Below are positions 35,831-44,185 of a stretch of 64,000 nt of DNA, one piece after another. Under the pieces are notes generated by a model that worked only from the letters and a program-made list of their open reading frames with translations, made no database searches and was not told where the DNA came from. The stretch spans positions 124,001 through 188,000 of the forward strand of contig NZ_JAEQNC010000003.1 of the NCBI RefSeq assembly GCF_016722925.1, given 5' to 3'. Source of the DNA: Phytoamicus setariae (GTDB lineage Bacteria > Pseudomonadota > Alphaproteobacteria > Rhizobiales > Rhizobiaceae). Position numbers and translations under genes: made by a program. The stretch's first letter is position 1. Each line of letters starts with the position of its first letter.

Positions 35831-36448
35831 CTAATTTGCCCGAATTGCTATGTAACCTGCCGTCCCGGCCAGAAAGCTGGCGGCCAGACGGTTAAGATAT
35901 TTCAATGCCTTGGGCTGCCGCAAGAGCTCGCGCGCACGGGCTGCGAGCGCGATATACGGCACCGTCACAACAAGCAGAATGGTGAATGTCGCGGCCAACA
36001 GCGTGAAGTAGTCCGTCAGAGTCAGCGTCTCGATATTGACCAGCGTCGGAACGAGAGCGACATAAAACAGCATTGGCTTCGGATTGCCGAGCGTCACGAA
36101 CAGGCCCGAAGCAAAAGAATGCAAAACCGAGCGCTTCGGACCGGCCTCAATATCCGTCCTCATGATGCCCGCCGTCCAGATCTTGTAGGCCATCCACGCA
36201 AGATAGAGAACGCCGGCATATTTGATCACCATGAAAGCCGTCCCGAATGTCTGCGCGACAACCGACAGGCCAAGCACGACAGCCGTCAGGAACACCGCAT
36301 CGCCGATCATCAGGCCGACGGCCATGGCAAAACTCTCAACGAAACCGGCGCCAAGTGCGCGCGCAACGAGCGCAGCGATACCCGGTCCGGGTATCAACGC
36401 CGCGACGAAAAGAGCAAACGAATAAGCAAGCAGTGTGGTTATCGTCAT
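35831..36448 (-). CDS. LysE/RhtB-family amino-acid exporter
   Basis: A 205-residue membrane protein with about six hydrophobic segments. The N-terminal [23 protein letters not shown] carries the PGP motif of the LysE superfamily, and [23 protein letters not shown] is the second conserved segment. Members export lysine, homoserine/threonine or related amino acids. There is no adjacent LysG-type regulator. Substrate unknown. Confidence 0.92.
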   Translation of the reverse strand: MTITTLLAYSFALFVAALIPGPGIAALVARALGAGFVESFAMAVGLMIGDAVFLTAVVLGLSVVAQTFGTAFMVIKYAGVLYLAWMAYKIWTAGIMRTDIEAGPKRSVLHSFASGLFVTLGNPKPMLFYVALVPTLVNIETLTLTDYFTLLAATFTILLVVTVPYIALAARARELLRQPKALKYLNRLAASFLAGTAGYIAIRAN

Positions 36449-36604
36449 CGCACGTCACTCCAAGGTTGTTCTCAACTAACCCCGAGGGAGCCTCGCGTCA
36501 ACCAACGGCGCTGATATTTCGTACTTTTGGCATTTTTTCGCTACATTTTTTGGACACTTAATTAAATTGCCGAAATTCAGACGGATTTCTGCCCTCTACT
36601 TCAA

Positions 36605-37504
36605 TCAAAATTCAGCCATTGGTGAAAGAGCAACGAACCCGGCAGGAAGCGCTGTGAACGCAGGCGCCCGCAGCATCAGATCGCACGGCCAGCCCGCCGG
36701 CCCCACTGCATATCCACTCCAGCCGAGCCTGTCGGGCGGAAAATGAACGACGATGCAATCGGCGACAATACCGAGCCCACCAACAATTTCGTCCAGGCTC
36801 GGCATCTCGTCGGCCACGATATCAAGAAGATGCAGCACACCCGCTTCATCCACCCTCCATGCCGCGATCGCATCGAGATCCGGCAAATAGGAAAGATTGA
36901 TCGAGGGATCGAAACAGGCGTTCAGCAAAAACGTTTTAGCCTCGCTGGCGACTGCGAAGACGGAAGAAACCGGCGTCCGGCTCGCCAGCTTCGCCTGGAG
37001 CAAGGAGATCTGCTCGACCTCGTCCATGGAAAGGCGCACTGGCGGCGCTCCGGCCCCGCCCGGCTTCGGCGCGGCGCCGGTAAAAATCGACTGATCGACC
37101 GCCTGGAACCCGTAGGACTGATAGAGCTTGGGCTTGTCCGTCAATAGCAGGCCAAGTTCGAAGCCCTGCTCATCCGACCATGCAAAAGCGCGGCGCATGA
37201 GGTCGCGATAAAGCCCCTGCCCGCGATATTCCGGCCGGACCGCGCCAGATTGATAGCCGACGGCATCAACCAACCTCCCCTCCACCATGAGCGGCATCGA
37301 GAAGGCGCTGAAATTGGCAACACAGCGGCCTTGAGCATCGAAGTAGCCGAAGGGCATCGCTGTCAGATTAGGGCCGCCAAATCGATCCAGCGCCAAAATG
37401 TCGATATCGAAGACATCCTGCAGTAGGTCCGCAAGAGCAGTGAATGCCACTCTGTCGGAAAAGTAGCCCTGCCGAAACTGAAGCTCATTCTTCAATGCGG
37501 TCAT
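36605..37504 (-). CDS. GNAT-family N-acetyltransferase
   Basis: A 299-residue protein whose N-terminal half is a GNAT domain: VGYQSGAVRPEYRGQGLYRDLMRRAF contains the acetyl-CoA pyrophosphate loop (R-G-Q-G-L), followed by LLTDKPKLYQSYGFQ, a typical GNAT end. The C-terminal half (~150-299) is a further domain of unknown function, as in two-domain Eis-like proteins. GGAACAGGAC precedes the ATG. It lies 12 bases after the NIPSNAP gene. Acceptor unknown. Confidence 0.88.
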   Translation of the reverse strand: MTALKNELQFRQGYFSDRVAFTALADLLQDVFDIDILALDRFGGPNLTAMPFGYFDAQGRCVANFSAFSMPLMVEGRLVDAVGYQSGAVRPEYRGQGLYRDLMRRAFAWSDEQGFELGLLLTDKPKLYQSYGFQAVDQSIFTGAAPKPGGAGAPPVRLSMDEVEQISLLQAKLASRTPVSSVFAVASEAKTFLLNACFDPSINLSYLPDLDAIAAWRVDEAGVLHLLDIVADEMPSLDEIVGGLGIVADCIVVHFPPDRLGWSGYAVGPAGWPCDLMLRAPAFTALPAGFVALSPMAEF

Positions 37505-37516
37505 TGTCCTGTTCCG

Positions 37517-37822
37517 TCAGCCAAGCAACGGCTTCATGAAGCTGCGCTCGTAGCTGAGAATGCAGCGCGTCTGCTCGGCATAGGCAAAGGCCGCCTGGCA
37601 TTCGGCATCCACTGCCATTTCAGTGCGGTAGACTTCATAGGCGGCCAGTGACGGGAAACTAAACAGGGCCAATGCAATATTGTTTGCCCCTTCATGCGGC
37701 AGAAAATAGCCGTGGTGGGTTCCGCCCAGACGATTGACCAGCGGGATCCACAGCTTCGAATAGTGCTCGAATTCCGCCAGCTTGTAAGGGTCGATGACAT
37801 AACGCAGATAGCAAGTAATCAA
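37517..37822 (-). CDS. NIPSNAP-family protein
   Basis: A 101-residue ferredoxin-like alpha/beta-barrel protein: CYLRYVIDPYKLAEFEHYSKLWIPLVNRLGG at the start, HHGYFLPHEG and LALFSFPSLAAYEVYR in the middle. This is the NIPSNAP pattern; bacterial members have no firmly established reaction. It lies between the GNAT gene (12 bases) and the fused VOC-hydrolase gene (52 bases), all on the minus strand and probably cotranscribed. Confidence 0.9.
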   Translation of the reverse strand: MITCYLRYVIDPYKLAEFEHYSKLWIPLVNRLGGTHHGYFLPHEGANNIALALFSFPSLAAYEVYRTEMAVDAECQAAFAYAEQTRCILSYERSFMKPLLG

Positions 37823-37874
37823 TTAACGTCTCCTGATGTCGGCCAACTGCCGTAGATGGATGGGAAGCAGCCCG

Positions 37875-39428
37875 TCAAGACTGTTCGGCCAGCCAGACCG
37901 CAGCGAACTTCTCATCGTCCGGCAGTAGTTCGTGTTGGCCGGGAATGTGCTGGTGCCTCACGTCGGCACCCGCAGAGCTCAAGGCCTCCGCCAGCGGTAC
38001 GGCAAGCGGCGCGTACGGGTCCTCTTTACCCGACAGTATAAGCACGCGGCTACCGGCAAGTTCGGCAGGCGGGTGCGCTTCCAGAACCATCATGGCCCGC
38101 AACAGGATTGCGCTCTTTATAAGCCCTGGCTGGAGCAACATAGCAGCACCGAGCAGATTGGCACCGTTCGAATAACCCAGAAATGTCACCGCTTGCGGGT
38201 CGATGTCATAGGCTTGCGTCGCGCCTTCGATGAAGGATGCAAGAGCAGCGGCCTCGTTCTGCACGTCGCCTTGATCGAAGGTCGTGGCATCGAACCGTCT
38301 GAAGAACCGCGCCACGCCCTCCTCGTACGAACGGCCACGCAGGCCAATCAGCGTTGCATTGGGCGCCAGCCGCCGCCCGAGCGGCAACAGGCTCGTTTCA
38401 TTGCCGGCCGTGCCATGCAGGAGAAACAGCGCCGATCCATCCGGCTGCTCCGGCACATGCAGACGATGGACGAATGGCAGTTCACGGTAGACCGTGCGTG
38501 GTTCACCCGGCATGCCGAATTGCGGCAAGATCACCTTGATGTCCTGTTCCCGGCGTTGAAAGTGCGGCGGGATGAAAAGACCGCTCCCCAGAGCCGCCAG
38601 AGGCTCGTCCGCGGTAAATCCCGGACCATCGGTCGCAATTTCTAGCAGCGTGCCGCTTGGTTCGCGGACGTAGAGCGAATAGAAATACTTCCTGTCATGA
38701 ACGTTGACGGGACCATGCGCCTCGTCATTGAGATTGTTCGAAGCCGCCTCCACCTCGGCCCTGTCGGAAGCCCGTACCGCAATATGGTCGATCGTTCCTG
38801 TGCCGGGCGCGGCCGTCCAGAAACCGCCTGCGTCCCTGACATCGATGACGCTGCCCGCCTCCGATCCAAGACGAATATGCGCATTCTCTCGGCTGCTTTC
38901 GGCAAAGCCGGCGTAGCGGGAAACGAACGCCGCAGTTTTCTCCGGCTGTTCGGACAGAATGGTGGCACCCCGCAACCCCACTATCGCCTCGTCGGACGAA
39001 ATGTCCGGCGAAATCCAGGGATGCAACCTGGAGAGATCGTTGACGCCGACAAGCTTGACAATGATACCGTCGGGATCGGACAGCCGCAGCACAGGCTCGC
39101 CGAACTCGACAGCCGGTCCGCTGGATTTGACTCCAAATTTCAAGGCGCGCGTCAGCCAGAAGCCGATCGCCTCGGGGCGAATCGCAAGCGAAATCTCGCT
39201 TGGTGCACCGTGGCCGACGCGACCCGGCGAACCATTCTCCCAGACGAGAAAGGTAACGAGCGAACCGGGGCTTGCCACGGCATCCCCATAGAAAAGGTGC
39301 AACTGGGTCGCGTCTTCGAAACCGGCCGTGCGCTTGACCAGCCGGAGCCCTAGAAAGCCGGCATAGAAATCCACATTGGCCTGAACATTGCCGGTAATGA
39401 GCGTGATATGGTGCAGTCCACTGGTCAT
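37875..39428 (-). CDS. Fusion of tandem VOC (ring-cleaving dioxygenase-like) and alpha/beta hydrolase
   Basis: A 517-residue protein in three parts. Residues ~1-140 and ~145-305 are two VOC modules (start GLHHITLITGNVQANVDFY; second module VSRYAGFAESS...IDHIAVRASDR; acidic ligand in GTLLEIATDGPGF), matching the MhqO/MhqA ring-cleaving dioxygenase group. Residues ~315-517 are a carboxylesterase of the MhqD type: LFLLHGTAGNE oxyanion region, nucleophile in LGYSNGA, aspartate in GKEDPYAP and histidine in PGQHELL. In Bacillus, MhqO and MhqD are separate proteins in quinone detoxification. The divergent flavin reductase at 39499 strengthens the quinone idea. Confidence 0.9.
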   Translation of the reverse strand: MTSGLHHITLITGNVQANVDFYAGFLGLRLVKRTAGFEDATQLHLFYGDAVASPGSLVTFLVWENGSPGRVGHGAPSEISLAIRPEAIGFWLTRALKFGVKSSGPAVEFGEPVLRLSDPDGIIVKLVGVNDLSRLHPWISPDISSDEAIVGLRGATILSEQPEKTAAFVSRYAGFAESSRENAHIRLGSEAGSVIDVRDAGGFWTAAPGTGTIDHIAVRASDRAEVEAASNNLNDEAHGPVNVHDRKYFYSLYVREPSGTLLEIATDGPGFTADEPLAALGSGLFIPPHFQRREQDIKVILPQFGMPGEPRTVYRELPFVHRLHVPEQPDGSALFLLHGTAGNETSLLPLGRRLAPNATLIGLRGRSYEEGVARFFRRFDATTFDQGDVQNEAAALASFIEGATQAYDIDPQAVTFLGYSNGANLLGAAMLLQPGLIKSAILLRAMMVLEAHPPAELAGSRVLILSGKEDPYAPLAVPLAEALSSAGADVRHQHIPGQHELLPDDEKFAAVWLAEQS

Positions 39429-39498
39429 TGCGCTATTGCCTTGTTTTTCTTAGTGTCCGGTGGCTCACAATACACGAAACCGGCGATGGGAATACGGA

Positions 39499-40065
39499 AT
39501 GGCAAAGCTTGTAGGAATTTCGGGCAGCCTGCGAAAGGGCTCGTTCAACAGCGCGTTGTTGCGCGCGGCAGTTGCCGGGGCAGGTGCTGATGTCACGCTG
39601 GAGCCGGGTTCGATCGAGGGTATTCCACTCTACAACGGCGACGTCGAAGCCGCCGAAGGCATTCCACAAGCGGTCCGGGTCCTGAAGGAGCAGATCCAGT
39701 CCGCCGACGGCGTCATCCTTTTCACACCAGAGTACAACAACTCGATTCCCGGCGTCTTCAAGAACGCCATAGACTGGCTATCACGCCCCTCACCAGACAT
39801 CATCAAGGTGTTCGGAGGCCGGCCGTTTGCAATTGCCGGCGCATCTCCCGGCAATTTCGGCACGCAGCTCTCGCAGAATGCCTGGCTCAGCGTACTGCAT
39901 ACGCTAGGCGCGCACATCTGGTCGGGTAAACGCCTGATGGTTCCACGCGCCGGTTCCGTCTTCGATTCCGATGGCCGTATCATCGATGATGCAATTGCCA
40001 AGCGCCTCGACGCGTTTGTCGCGGCGTTCGCGGACTATGCAGGCTCGCTTAAGCAGGAACGTTGA
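39499..40065 (+). CDS. NADPH-dependent FMN reductase / quinone reductase family
   Basis: A 188-residue flavodoxin-fold protein: KLVGISGSLRKGSFNSALLRAA (FMN phosphate loop GSLRKGS), then ILFTPEYNNSIPGVFKNAIDWLSRP, the ring-binding loop of this family, and IAGASPGNFGT. Such enzymes reduce FMN, chromate, azo dyes or quinones with NAD(P)H. The ATG at 39499 begins the conserved region; GGGA is upstream. It is divergent from the fused VOC-hydrolase, with a 70-base shared promoter gap, so the two may respond to the same electrophile. Confidence 0.93.
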   Translation: MAKLVGISGSLRKGSFNSALLRAAVAGAGADVTLEPGSIEGIPLYNGDVEAAEGIPQAVRVLKEQIQSADGVILFTPEYNNSIPGVFKNAIDWLSRPSPDIIKVFGGRPFAIAGASPGNFGTQLSQNAWLSVLHTLGAHIWSGKRLMVPRAGSVFDSDGRIIDDAIAKRLDAFVAAFADYAGSLKQER

Positions 40066-40080
40066 AACACTTCGGTGCGG

Positions 40081-40347
40081 TCAACGGGAAAGGCCGGCTC
40101 CGGCTGCACGCAATCGTGCACGGCGATAGGCATCGGGGATCGAGAGCGCCCAGATGAACAGGCCACCTGCATGGCGGCCGAGGAAGGAATGTTCCGGGGT
40201 TGTCGTAGCATAGGTGAGGGCAGCAAACAGCACCACGAACAGGGCAAAGGTCAAGCCACGCTTGGCCTCGCCCACCGCGACATGACCGGCACCCGGCAGC
40301 AGGACAGCGAGCGCAAGGACCAGGCGCGGGTTCAGATTCTTAGTCAT
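40081..40347 (-). CDS. Small membrane protein, unknown function
   Basis: An 88-residue protein with two hydrophobic segments (LVLALAVLLPGAGHVAVG and LTFALFVVLFAALTYAT), a third weaker one (GGLFIWALSIPDAY) and a basic C-terminus. The PGAGH turn after the first helix resembles small TM2-like proteins. The ATG at 40347 lies seven bases after the 40355 gene stop, so it is the last gene of the permease operon. No function recognised. Confidence 0.65.
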   Translation of the reverse strand: MTKNLNPRLVLALAVLLPGAGHVAVGEAKRGLTFALFVVLFAALTYATTTPEHSFLGRHAGGLFIWALSIPDAYRRARLRAAGAGLSR

Positions 40348-40354
40348 CGCGACC

Positions 40355-41047
40355 TCATGCAGCACGATTGGTTTCGGAAAGTGGCGGCACGGCCAGCGCC
40401 GCCGCGAGCGATATAACCGCATCGATCGCGTGGCGTATCGTATCCGCCGGCACGATGGTCAGCGGGAAGCGAGACTGGCGCAGAACGAGATGAGCCGCCC
40501 GGTCACCCTGTGCAGCCTGCCGCATGATCCGCGCACCCAGCGGAGTAATGACCGCCTCCTTGACGAGGGGATCGGCAAACAATTGCTGGAAATATAGGGA
40601 AATCTCCGCCGCCTGAGCCGACGTCCCGGTCCCATCGCCGCGCATGAGTAGGGATGCACCCGTCTGCGGCGGCGTGATCCATTCCGGCATATCATGGACC
40701 ATCGAGTAGTATTCGGCACCGGTCGGGCGCGCCAGTGCCCCGATTTTCGGACGTGCCTGCGCTTCACGCTCGACAAGCGTCACCCGCAACCACAGTTGCG
40801 GCAGGCGCCGGACAACCATGGTGTCGGCGACAAGTTCGATCCGCACCCGCCGGCCATCCTCGATACGTCCGCAGACGACTGGAAACTGGTCGGGCGCAAG
40901 GCTGGTTGCCGGCTCGGCAATAAGACCCGGAGCCTCGTCCAGCAAACGATGGCGCATCCGCATCGCCTGGCGGTGATCGTCCATTGCCCTGACGACAATC
41001 CACGCGCAGGCAGCGATGGCAAAAATCAGAACTGCGTAACTCGTCAT
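40355..41047 (-). CDS. Conserved-looking protein with one N-terminal membrane segment
   Basis: A 230-residue protein with one N-terminal membrane helix (SYAVLIFAIAACAWIVVRAM) and a soluble domain of about 200 residues lacking motifs I recognise. GGGGTGGG precedes the ATG. An open frame in the same phase continues far upstream across the permease gene, but only this part has plausible protein character. It lies 56 bases after the APC permease and is probably cotranscribed with it. Function unknown; a regulatory or assembly partner of the permease is possible. Confidence 0.7.
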   Translation of the reverse strand: MTSYAVLIFAIAACAWIVVRAMDDHRQAMRMRHRLLDEAPGLIAEPATSLAPDQFPVVCGRIEDGRRVRIELVADTMVVRRLPQLWLRVTLVEREAQARPKIGALARPTGAEYYSMVHDMPEWITPPQTGASLLMRGDGTGTSAQAAEISLYFQQLFADPLVKEAVITPLGARIMRQAAQGDRAAHLVLRQSRFPLTIVPADTIRHAIDAVISLAAALAVPPLSETNRAA

Positions 41048-41103
41048 CGTACCCACCCCAAAAAGAAAACGGCGGCCGGAATGTCCGGCCGCCGGCAAGG
41101 ATG

Positions 41104-42501
41104 TCAGTAACCCCTGGGCTTCGGCCAGGGCATCGTGAACTGGTCGCCGCGGCGCACATAACGATAACGCCGGAAGTGGAACCAGAGCGAGGCCACGATG
41201 TAGAAGCCGACCATGGCGATGAGCTGCGTGCCGTAACCGAGGAACACCGCAAAGTAGGCCGTCGCGCAGAGGATCAGCAGCACGATGGTGGGAAGCGGAT
41301 GCATCGGATGCACATAGCCGCGCTTGATGGTATCGAGCGGCCACTTGTTGCGGAACATCACCATGTTGAAGGTCATGAAGGTGTAGCCCAAGAGACCCGA
41401 CAGGATCGAGAAGGTCACGACCTGGTCGAGCGGCGCGCCCAGAGCGAAGATCAGCGCGATCGGCACGAGGAAGACGATCGACCGGTAGGGCGTGCGATAG
41501 ACCGGATGAACCGCACCGAACCAGCTTGGCAGGTAGCGGTCGCGTCCCATCGAGAACCAGGCGCGGGATGCATCGTTGATGCAGCCGTTGGCCGAGGCGA
41601 GCGTCGCCAGGATCGTGCCGATGAAGAGCAGCACCATCAGGCCCGAATTGCCGGTAACGCGTGCCGCATCGAAGAGCGGCGTGCCGGCCTGACCGAGATA
41701 TTCCCACGGGATGAGGCCCGAGCAGACATACCAGGTCATGGTGGCGGCAATCAGCAGGGTCATGATGCCGGCCATCGTGCCGTATGGCAGCGAGCGGGCG
41801 GGCGAGCGAACCTCTTCCGCAGCCTGGCAGGTCCCTTCGATGCCGAGATAATACCAAAGTCCGAAATGCAGCGATGCGATGATGCCCACCCATCCATACG
41901 GCAACGGGTCGGTCGTGACCGCCGAAAAATCGAGCGGTACGCTGGAGACGCCGAACTGAACCGAGAGGAACAGGGTGATGATGGCCAGGAAGGCGATCGC
42001 GGTGATGACCAGATTGAAGGTCAAGGTCGCCAGCACGCCGCGATAATTCAGCCAAGCGAGGAACATCACGGCCAGGATGATGAAGGGCTGCTGGTTGAGG
42101 CCCGAATGCCCCTGCATGCCCGCCACCGTATCGAGAAGAAAGCCGATGGTGATCGCATTGGCCGCTTCCAGCATCGTATAGGCCATGACCAGGAACAGGC
42201 CGACATTGAAGGCCATCAGCGGGCCGACGATGTGCTTGGCCTGGGCATATTGACCGCCAGCCGCAGCAACCGTCGAGGTCACCTCGGAATCGATCATTGC
42301 CACGCAGGTATAGAGAAGACCGGCCACCCAGCAGGCAACCAGGCCGGCAATCATGCCGCCTTTGCCGACCGAAAAGTTCCAGCCCATATATTCGCCGACA
42401 AGAACGATGCCGACGCCCAGTGCCCAGATATGGGCCGGGCCGAGCACGCGCAGCAGTTGGAGCCGCGGCGGCTCGCTTGCAGTAGATTTAACGTCTGCCA
42501 T
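41104..42501 (-). CDS. APC-superfamily amino-acid/amine permease
   Basis: A 465-residue membrane protein with about 12 hydrophobic segments and the APC fold: LGPAHIWALGVGIVLVGEYMGWNF (unwound helix 1 with the GxG substrate loop), DSEVTSTVAAAGGQYAQAK, and the helix-6 region LHFGLWYYLGIEGTCQAAEEVRSPARSLPYG. The pattern recalls ethanolamine permeases (Eat family), but no eut genes are near. Small membrane proteins precede it on the same strand at 43085, 42690 and 42512 with 10-15-base gaps, suggesting a complex. Substrate unknown. Confidence 0.9.
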   Translation of the reverse strand: MADVKSTASEPPRLQLLRVLGPAHIWALGVGIVLVGEYMGWNFSVGKGGMIAGLVACWVAGLLYTCVAMIDSEVTSTVAAAGGQYAQAKHIVGPLMAFNVGLFLVMAYTMLEAANAITIGFLLDTVAGMQGHSGLNQQPFIILAVMFLAWLNYRGVLATLTFNLVITAIAFLAIITLFLSVQFGVSSVPLDFSAVTTDPLPYGWVGIIASLHFGLWYYLGIEGTCQAAEEVRSPARSLPYGTMAGIMTLLIAATMTWYVCSGLIPWEYLGQAGTPLFDAARVTGNSGLMVLLFIGTILATLASANGCINDASRAWFSMGRDRYLPSWFGAVHPVYRTPYRSIVFLVPIALIFALGAPLDQVVTFSILSGLLGYTFMTFNMVMFRNKWPLDTIKRGYVHPMHPLPTIVLLILCATAYFAVFLGYGTQLIAMVGFYIVASLWFHFRRYRYVRRGDQFTMPWPKPRGY

Positions 42502-42511
42502 TGCCGCCCCC

Positions 42512-42679
42512 TCAGATCGTGTGACGTTCGGCGGCTGCCTCGATCTCGCCTTCGCGAGAGGAGGTCAGCAACTCGTTGTCATAAGTCGTGTCGATGCGGA
42601 CGAGGTCATAGAGCATCAGAACGCCGAAGATGGCGGAGAGCGCCCAGGCCACATATTCCAAGATTGTCCAGGTATCCAT
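42512..42679 (-). CDS. Small single-pass membrane protein of the permease operon
   Basis: A 55-residue reading frame, short but well placed: ATG with a GGGGGG site, one N-terminal membrane helix (ILEYVAWALSAIFGVLMLYDLV) and an acidic cytoplasmic tail ending EAAAERHTI. Gaps are 10 bases to the permease start and 10 to the preceding gene. Codon use (GCC, CTC, ATC, GAC) matches its neighbours. Function unknown; the position suggests an accessory subunit of the permease. Confidence 0.75.
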   Translation of the reverse strand: MDTWTILEYVAWALSAIFGVLMLYDLVRIDTTYDNELLTSSREGEIEAAAERHTI

Positions 42680-42689
42680 TGCAGCCCCC

Positions 42690-43070
42690 CTATTTCTTCG
42701 AACCGAAGCGCTCTTCGATAACCTCGCGGTATTCCTTGTCGGAAAGCCGGACCACGAGCACGAAGTAGCCGATCACCAGCACCGCCATGACCGCGACAGC
42801 CATCCAGCTGAACGAATAGTCAAACCGTGCGGTGATGATATCGTTGGCGGCAGCGGGATCGGTGATGCCGAGTGCGGCCCATTGCTGCTGTTCGGTGACG
42901 TTCTGGCCGAGCGCTTCCCAGGTCGGGTTGGCGATCGGTTGCGGGATCTTGGCCGCACCTGCGAGGCCGAGATAAAGCGGCACGTAAAGCGCGCCGACGG
43001 TCAGCACCAGCAGTGTGACGACGTCGAAAATCTGCGCCGCAAGACTTTGTTTGGGCGGTTCATAAGCCAT
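42690..43070 (-). CDS. Two-pass membrane protein of the permease operon
   Basis: A 126-residue protein with helices IFDVVTLLVLTVGALYVPLYLG and SFSWMAVAVMAVLVIGYFVLVV, separated by a 45-residue segment (PQPIANPTWEALGQNVTEQQQW) that is probably periplasmic, and a charged tail LSDKEYREVIEERF. It has no catalytic motif. It lies between the small proteins at 42512 and 43085 with gaps of 10 and 14 bases. I do not recognise the family. Confidence 0.75.
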   Translation of the reverse strand: MAYEPPKQSLAAQIFDVVTLLVLTVGALYVPLYLGLAGAAKIPQPIANPTWEALGQNVTEQQQWAALGITDPAAANDIITARFDYSFSWMAVAVMAVLVIGYFVLVVRLSDKEYREVIEERFGSKK

Positions 43071-43084
43071 CGATTTCCCTCTCC

Positions 43085-43396
43085 TCAGCGCCGACGTTCA
43101 CGCATCTCGTCGAGATGCTTGAGATCAAGGCCGTAAATGAAATGCTTGTCTTCGTGGTAGTGGCGCAGCATGGCGACAATCGCCGCCGTGTTGAAAACCA
43201 GGACCAAGGTGCAGGCTATAGACAGGATGACGCGGATGGCCGGAATGGAAATGTAAGGCCAGACGGTGAACAGTGCGAACAGCAGCGTGCACCACAAAAC
43301 AAGTATGAAAAGAATAAGTCCCAATCGGTCACGAGAATGCATCTGGTCAATGCGCCCTTGCAGGTGCGCGCCGACCGCTTCGTCAGGCGTGGTCAT
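43085..43396 (-). CDS. Small membrane protein, first gene of the permease operon
   Basis: A 103-residue protein with two hydrophobic segments (LGLILFILVLWCTLLFALFTV and AIRVILSIACTLVLVFNTAAIVAML) and charged ends; the tail HLDEMRERRR is strongly basic. The ATG at 43396 follows GGGAGGAACGAC; an upstream in-frame ATG (43429) overlaps the Shine-Dalgarno region. A perfect 15-base palindrome lies 39 bases upstream. No known family recognised. Confidence 0.75.
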   Translation of the reverse strand: MTTPDEAVGAHLQGRIDQMHSRDRLGLILFILVLWCTLLFALFTVWPYISIPAIRVILSIACTLVLVFNTAAIVAMLRHYHEDKHFIYGLDLKHLDEMRERRR

Positions 43397-43434
43397 TGTC
43401 GTTCCTCCCATTGTACCGTTTATCGGCATCTATG

Positions 43435-43449
43435 TTGCCTAGTAGGCAA
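43435..43449. promoter_or_regulatory. Perfect palindrome upstream of the permease operon
   Basis: TTGCCTA-G-TAGGCAA has seven-base arms around a single central base and lies 39 bases before the first start codon of the permease operon. Its size and position suit a dimeric repressor operator. No regulator gene is adjacent. The same geometry (7+1+7, TTG...CAA ends) occurs with another sequence at 58499-58513. Confidence 0.55.
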
Positions 43450-43549
43450 TTTATTTTCTCAACAGGAATAAGCAGGGATATTGAGTCTGTCAACAAGCTC
43501 TGCGTCCAAATGTCGCGCTGCACGCAGTCTTCGGACAGCTGAAATCGCT

Positions 43550-43573
43550 CGCCGGAATCGAGAGATTCCGGCG
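43550..43573. repeat. Strong hairpin downstream of dut
   Basis: CGCCGGAATC-GAGA-GATTCCGGCG is a perfect ten-base-pair stem with a four-base loop, 48 bases after the dut stop on the minus strand. Neither strand has a T-run directly after it, so it is at best a weak terminator or an mRNA-stabilising hairpin. Confidence 0.55.
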
Positions 43574-43620
43574 TTCAGGGCTTGCTATTTAATGAAGGGC
43601 CGAGCCTTTGCGCGCAGGCT

Positions 43621-44082
43621 TTACTGGAGGCCTGTCGAGCCGAAGCCGCCATCGCCGCGATCGGTCGCCGTCGCCAGTGACCGCTCCTCGACCTTGGCCT
43701 GCACCACAGGGGCAACAACCATCTGGGCGATGCGCATTCCGCGCTCGATGACGAACTTCTCGTCGCCGAGATTGACGAGCAGCACCTGCACCTCGCCGCG
43801 GTAATCGCTGTCGATGGTGCCGGGCGTATTGAGGCAGGTGATGCCGTTCTTGAAAGCCAGGCCAGATCGCGGGCGGATCTGCACCTCAAACCCGTGCGGG
43901 ATCTCCATGATGAGGCCCGTCGGCACCAGTTTGCGGGCACCGGGCTTCAGCACCAGCCGTTCGCCATCGGCAATTGCCGCCCTGAGGTCCATGCCGGCGG
44001 CACCCGCCGTGGCGTATGAGGGAAGCTCCAGATCCGCGTTGTGCGGCAGGCGAACGAAACCAAGCGTAGGGACCATCGACAT
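43621..44082 (-). CDS. dut: Deoxyuridine 5'-triphosphate nucleotidohydrolase (dUTPase)
   Basis: A 153-residue trimeric dUTPase with all five motifs in order: AAGMDLRA, the [10 protein letters not shown] phosphate loop, [13 protein letters not shown] carrying the catalytic aspartate, RIAQMVV, and the glycine-rich C-terminal arm [10 protein letters not shown]. It hydrolyses dUTP to dUMP, keeping uracil out of DNA and supplying thymidylate synthesis. It is divergent from prfC with a 103-base gap. Confidence 0.97.
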   Translation of the reverse strand: MSMVPTLGFVRLPHNADLELPSYATAGAAGMDLRAAIADGERLVLKPGARKLVPTGLIMEIPHGFEVQIRPRSGLAFKNGITCLNTPGTIDSDYRGEVQVLLVNLGDEKFVIERGMRIAQMVVAPVVQAKVEERSLATATDRGDGGFGSTGLQ

Positions 44083-44185
44083 TTTTCCTCTGAGTGCCGC
44101 TTTCTTGCGCGCTGCGGGGTGCGGGTCAATTGCATTTACCCACCCGACTGGCTAGAAAGCGGCCACTCAACAGGATTTTTCACGG

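Noticed and set aside
41048-42055. Upstream extension of the 40355-41047 frame, giving 566 residues
   Set aside because: The extra part runs in the wrong frame of the permease gene and is Arg/His-rich junk; a good start with GGGGTGGG exists at 41047.
41101-42768. A 555-codon open frame on the plus strand opposite the APC permease
   Set aside because: Composition is His/Arg/Asp/Gln-rich with no domain, and it is the antisense shadow of a clearly real membrane protein gene.
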